A stretch of 64,000 nucleotides of DNA from an uncultured Burkholderiales bacterium (GTDB lineage Bacteria; Pseudomonadota; Gammaproteobacteria; Burkholderiales; Burkholderiaceae_C). The notes under the pieces were generated by a model. The model did not search any database. It was not told where the DNA came from and was given only the letters and a program-made list of their open reading frames with translations. The DNA is taken from contig CAIRBP010000004.1 in NCBI GenBank assembly GCA_903876885.1, positions 91,207 through 155,206 of the forward strand. The letters run 5' to 3'. Positions 59,992 to 64,000 of the stretch are shown piece after piece. Position numbers and translations under genes: made by a program. Within the stretch, counting starts at the first letter, position 1. Each line of letters begins with the position of its first letter.

Positions 59992-60795
59992 ATGAGACGC
60001 AAAAGTAAATTAGCACAACAAAGAGCACGTAACCACACCATACTGGGGGTCGTTTTTATTTTCGCTATCGCTGCGGTGGCTGCAGGTATCGTTTGGTGGC
60101 TTGGGCAGCGTCCAGCCCCTCTAGACCCGGTAACACTTTGTCCTGCCCAGGGGCCAATCGGACACCAAGTTTTATTAGTTGATAGGACGGATCCCTTTAA
60201 CCCAGCGCAAAAGGCAGCCTTTGATAACCTAACGAAGGATTTAGTTGAGAAACTACCCGTTGGCTACTTGTTCTCCGTATTCGTTTTAGGCGATGATTTC
60301 AAAGCAGAGACCAAGCCTCTAATTGAGCTGTGTAATCCAGGCACTGGAGAAGGCAAGAGTGAATTGACGCAGAACATCAAAGCACTGCAAAATCAATACA
60401 CCAGTGGTTTTATTCAACCACTTGAAAAAGTAACCACTGAATTGCTGACCTCAGATCCAGCAAAACAGTCCCCAATCATTGAGATGCTGCAACTGGTTTA
60501 CCTGAACTCTATCCAGGCCCATAAAGCAAAAGGTCCTATTACTCTTTACGTTCTTTCGGACTTAATGCAATTCAGCCCTGCTTTGGATATGTATAAAACC
60601 ACGCCCAGCTTTGATGGGTATGACGCCACCTATACTGCCAAAAAACTTTGGGTAGATCTAGGCCTAGTTGATGTCCACGTGATCTTGTTGAATAACAATA
60701 TAAAAAATCAAAGTCCTGCGTTCATGGAGTTTTGGAATGCCTACTTCAAACGTGCAAATGCTAAATCACTAGATGTGACGAGTCTTCCCGGATAA
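59992..60795 (+). CDS. Single-TM membrane-anchored VWA-like domain protein (locus B)
   Basis: RRKSKLAQQRARNHTILGVVFIFAIAAVAAGIVWW anchor; VLLVDRTDPFNPAQKAAFDNL (candidate MIDAS-like strand); IELCNPGTGEGKSEL; ITLYVLSDLMQFSP. 7 bp downstream of the previous gene. Confidence 0.65.
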   Translation: MRRKSKLAQQRARNHTILGVVFIFAIAAVAAGIVWWLGQRPAPLDPVTLCPAQGPIGHQVLLVDRTDPFNPAQKAAFDNLTKDLVEKLPVGYLFSVFVLGDDFKAETKPLIELCNPGTGEGKSELTQNIKALQNQYTSGFIQPLEKVTTELLTSDPAKQSPIIEMLQLVYLNSIQAHKAKGPITLYVLSDLMQFSPALDMYKTTPSFDGYDATYTAKKLWVDLGLVDVHVILLNNNIKNQSPAFMEFWNAYFKRANAKSLDVTSLPG

Positions 60796-60804
60796 CCAAG
60801 CTTA

Positions 60805-61374
60805 ATGAAAGATCATTACCAAGTACTAGGCTTACTCAAAGAAGTTGATGACGTCGTTATAAAGGCGGCTTATAAAGCGCTTGCTCAAAAGTACCACCCT
60901 GACAAACATCCGGAGCAAAAAGCCGAATACAACCGCATAATGAGCGAATTAAATGAGGCATTTTCAGTACTAGGCTTTAAACACAAGCGAAAAGAATATG
61001 ACTTGAAATGGTCTAAGACCCAAGTAAAAGCCAAGCCCGCTAAAGCGAAGGCTGAACCAGCCCCCCACAAGAACAATCCCCATCCCCCTCAAAGCCACGA
61101 ATCTGAACATTCACATAGGCATGAATCCAAGGAGACTGAATCCACAAAGCAAGCTAAGGCTAGCAAAGCAGAGTTCGAGGAAATTCTGAAAAAATTAGAG
61201 CAAAATCAAATAGATGAATACCAATTGATAAATCTATTCGAAACTACTTTTTCATTGAAAATAGAAATTTCAAGTGGTTACATAAATAACTATTCCTACA
61301 TGAAAGATGATAAAAGACACATTGTTAACTTTGAAAAAATCAAACTTGAATTGATCAATCACTGGACTAAATAA
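60805..61374 (+). CDS. J-domain (DnaJ-like) protein (locus B)
   Basis: KDHYQVLGLLKEVDDVVIKAAYKALAQKYHPDKHPEQKAEYNRIMSELNEAFSVLGFKHKRKEYD, with HPD motif intact. Confidence 0.9.
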   Translation: MKDHYQVLGLLKEVDDVVIKAAYKALAQKYHPDKHPEQKAEYNRIMSELNEAFSVLGFKHKRKEYDLKWSKTQVKAKPAKAKAEPAPHKNNPHPPQSHESEHSHRHESKETESTKQAKASKAEFEEILKKLEQNQIDEYQLINLFETTFSLKIEISSGYINNYSYMKDDKRHIVNFEKIKLELINHWTK

Positions 61375-61395
61375 TTTTCTACGAACCTACCCCTT

Positions 61396-62175
61396 ATGCC
61401 CTATCCATTTGAATACGCTGTAGTCAATAAATCTGACGAGAGGTTGTTTAAAGAAAAACTGCCCCACATAAGCTCCTCAATACCAGAGCTTTTCAGAACT
61501 ATGAGTATTGCTTATAGGAGTATCGAGCAACGCAACATTTACGGCAAATATGGTGGTTTAAGGAGAGATAACGGCTTTGAGACAGCACTCAATTTATTAT
61601 GGGTTGCCATGCTCAATGACAAAGTAATTGGCATTGACGCCGATATAACTACTTATATAGACACCCTCAGAGCGCTTTGCCTGAAGTGGTATAAATTCGG
61701 TAACAGCTTGGATGCCTGTTTATTCTTTGGTTACTATTTTTACTTGTTCAACAGCCAATCCAGATTCATTATTCGGGATCAAATCAAAGATTTAAAGTTT
61801 TTAATTGATAATGCAAACCAAACCACCCAAGACCCAAGCATTTTGGCTTTCATCAGTCCTAGCTATTCCAGTGCTTGGTACCAAACTGACGACGGGATCG
61901 GAGATAAACTATCAAATATCTTTATTAAATCCGGGGATTTATCCAAGGTTGGTTTGCCATTACCTGGGTATCAGATCACTTTTGGACAAACCTATCAGTA
62001 CGATCTTCGCGCACCGCATTTTATAAGTGCGGAACAAATAGAGAAACCAATTATTCAAGATAATAAAGTCATCATTACGTGTCCAAAATGCAAGCAACGC
62101 TGCAGAGGAACTAAATTCGAACACATCGAGATGACATGTCCTAAGTGTTCACAAAAGTGGGCTCAGCATATTTAA
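61396..62175 (+). CDS. Hypothetical protein with C-terminal zinc ribbon (locus B)
   Basis: C-terminal CPKCKQRCRGTKFEHIEMTCPKCSQKW (CX2C-X15-CX2C); N-terminal domain unrecognised. Confidence 0.7.
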   Translation: MPYPFEYAVVNKSDERLFKEKLPHISSSIPELFRTMSIAYRSIEQRNIYGKYGGLRRDNGFETALNLLWVAMLNDKVIGIDADITTYIDTLRALCLKWYKFGNSLDACLFFGYYFYLFNSQSRFIIRDQIKDLKFLIDNANQTTQDPSILAFISPSYSSAWYQTDDGIGDKLSNIFIKSGDLSKVGLPLPGYQITFGQTYQYDLRAPHFISAEQIEKPIIQDNKVIITCPKCKQRCRGTKFEHIEMTCPKCSQKWAQHI

Positions 62176-62209
62176 TTTGCTCACTAGCGAATAAGCGGCC
62201 CTATTGCAA

Positions 62210-63376
62210 TTAAGCCACTACGTTAATCCACTGCCCCTGAGCAGGTGCGCTCATTAAATTACGCTGAATATCTTGTAGTGCAGTTTGCAGTGTCGAGGCA
62301 GTAACCGTTGATGTTAATCCCATAGAAGCAAAAAGGCTATTAGCACTTTGAATAAGCGAATCTAGACCTGCAGTCGCCCCACTGGCAATTGCAACGGCGG
62401 ATTGCTCAGCATTATGGGACTGTGTAACGACCAACATTTCAATCATTGACTGAACGCTTGAGTAGACTCGGCTAACGACCCAGCCGTGTACGTTAGATAT
62501 GTTTTGAGCTGTTTCTTGCTGCTGGGCAGTAGTCGCTGCTGAATTAGAGCCACTCCCCACAATATTAACTTGAGCAGAATTAGCTTGACTGCCTGATAGG
62601 TTTGAACTTGAGGTCTCTAAATTAGAGACGTATTGAGTATTAGTCGAATTTACACCTGTCAATGAAATACCGCCATCTAAGGGCTGCGGTGCGGCAGAGG
62701 AAGTAGCGGCATTTTCAACCCTTACTGGATATGGGCTTAAGGGAGTTTGGGGGTTAGTTACAGGTAACGCATTCAAATTACTGGCTTGAACGGGGGATGC
62801 TAATAATTCTTGCGAAGACAGATTCGTTTGTGATTGAACCGTAAAAATGAGTGAGTTTACAAAGGAGTTAATTTGCGCACCAGCCGCATCAACCATCGAG
62901 CCTGGTGTAAGTTGATTAGAGAGCAAAGCATTAACATTACTACTAGCACCACGGGAGATAACACCACTCATTGCTTGCGAGTTTGCAAGCTGATCATTCA
63001 AAGCTTGAACAATTGAGTTCTTGATAACAGAGTAAATTCTTGGAGAAACAACAGTGGGGTCTTGGCTGCTTTGGTGAGTAAGCTCAGGCGTATTGATAAG
63101 TTGCGTTTCATTGACCGCGTTGCTAGCGTAATTACGCTGAACTGTATTACTATCAGCCCCCAAACTAGCCATCAACGCACCGGGACTTGTTGAGTTGGAG
63201 ATGGCCTGACCTCCGGTGTTAGAGAGGTATGAATTGATTACTGAAGTTCGCACCCCAGGGGCACTAGGCTCCATATTGATTACATCAAGTCCCTGAGTGA
63301 GTGACCGCGAGGACATGAAGGTCTGGGCAAGCATAGGGTTGCTAGATGACCTAGAGTACGGAGGGATGACGTTCAT
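62210..63376 (-). CDS. Ser/Asn/Gln/Ala-rich low-complexity hypothetical protein
   Basis: 388-aa ORF with strongly biased composition; ends in QGQWINVVA. Confidence 0.6.
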   Translation of the reverse strand: MNVIPPYSRSSSNPMLAQTFMSSRSLTQGLDVINMEPSAPGVRTSVINSYLSNTGGQAISNSTSPGALMASLGADSNTVQRNYASNAVNETQLINTPELTHQSSQDPTVVSPRIYSVIKNSIVQALNDQLANSQAMSGVISRGASSNVNALLSNQLTPGSMVDAAGAQINSFVNSLIFTVQSQTNLSSQELLASPVQASNLNALPVTNPQTPLSPYPVRVENAATSSAAPQPLDGGISLTGVNSTNTQYVSNLETSSSNLSGSQANSAQVNIVGSGSNSAATTAQQQETAQNISNVHGWVVSRVYSSVQSMIEMLVVTQSHNAEQSAVAIASGATAGLDSLIQSANSLFASMGLTSTVTASTLQTALQDIQRNLMSAPAQGQWINVVA

Positions 63377-63673
63377 GACTTGTAATCGATGACTTTGGCC
63401 ACTAAGCGTTAAAAGGCTTACATGATACTTAATTTCGGCTAATTAAGAAAGTTCTTTTCTTCACTTTCACTTAAAAATCAGTGCATTCCCTGGCATTTCT
63501 CATTAATCCAAAAATATGTATTTGCATACTCGTCAAAATCTAAACAGCTTGGAATGGGTTAAAAAAGTGCCAAATCCACCTGAAAACAAGGGATTTTTAG
63601 CCTAATTCGACCAGATTTACGAATTTTGAAGCGAAAAATTCGAATTACCTATCTACAGGGCTTAAGATTGGTC

Positions 63674-64000
63674 ATGAAAAGAACTTTCCCACTCCAAATA
63701 GAGGGCAAAAAGCCCGAGCGCGTCCTGGACTCCATTAAACATGAAGTACGCAAATATCTTAAACGTGAGCGTCGTCGAGTGCTACCGGATGATACCGATT
63801 ACTGGGACTTTGACTGCAAAGTCGGCAAATTAGAGGAAGAAAGCGAAATAGTCCATCTCTCAACAATCATTGGCCATATTGACGAAGCTTATAAGCTCAA
63901 TGATCCTCAGATTTATATTGAAATTATTGCAAAAGCAGTAAAACGCAAACCTAAAGTGATTTCTACCGACCCATCACCCGATCATTCATCTGATCATTCA
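63674..64000 (+). CDS. DUF6172-like protein, 3' truncated by the window edge (not in the supplied ORF list)
   Basis: Manual translation from ATG 63674: MKRTFPLQIEGKKPERVLDSIKHEVRKYLKRERRRVLPDDTDYWDFDCKVGKLEEESEIVHLSTIIGHIDEAYK...; open to the window end. Confidence 0.75.
   Translation, partial: MKRTFPLQIEGKKPERVLDSIKHEVRKYLKRERRRVLPDDTDYWDFDCKVGKLEEESEIVHLSTIIGHIDEAYKLNDPQIYIEIIAKAVKRKPKVISTDPSPDHSSDHS

Noticed and set aside
1-64000. Mobile elements, prophage, tRNA or rRNA genes
   Set aside because: No transposase, integrase, phage structural gene or tRNA/rRNA-like sequence was recognised on reading. A tRNAscan/ISfinder run would be needed to confirm.

Overview
The window looks like a chromosomal segment of a low/mid-GC betaproteobacterium. 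Orphan Bug/TctC receptors, a PhaC synthase and a DUF6172-like protein suggest Burkholderiales; this is inference. Most genes encode uptake and catabolism of organic acids and aromatics: two Liv-type ABC transporters, each with a fused LivM-LivG protein; a TRAP system with a fused QM permease; two orphan Bug receptors; TcuAB; an IorAB-type molybdenum hydroxylase; acyl-CoA dehydrogenases; a CaiB-type CoA transferase; MmgE/PrpD; an extradiol dioxygenase; a cyclase; and amidohydrolases. Housekeeping or other genes include PanC, PhaC, bactofilin, a RIO kinase, a TPR-glycosyltransferase, an RNB ribonuclease, a BLUF photoreceptor and a PACE-type efflux protein. I saw no rRNA, tRNA, CRISPR array, transposase or recognisable DNA-binding transcription regulator. 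Two four-gene operons of unknown function stand out. Locus B (58539-62175) encodes a 4-TM coiled-coil protein, a membrane-anchored VWA-like protein, a J-domain protein and a zinc-ribbon protein. Locus A (29452-33071) encodes two membrane zinc-ribbon proteins, a membrane protein with a charged linker, and a small unknown protein. Locus B is the best candidate for an undescribed system. Function calls are by eye from translated sequence, without database searches.
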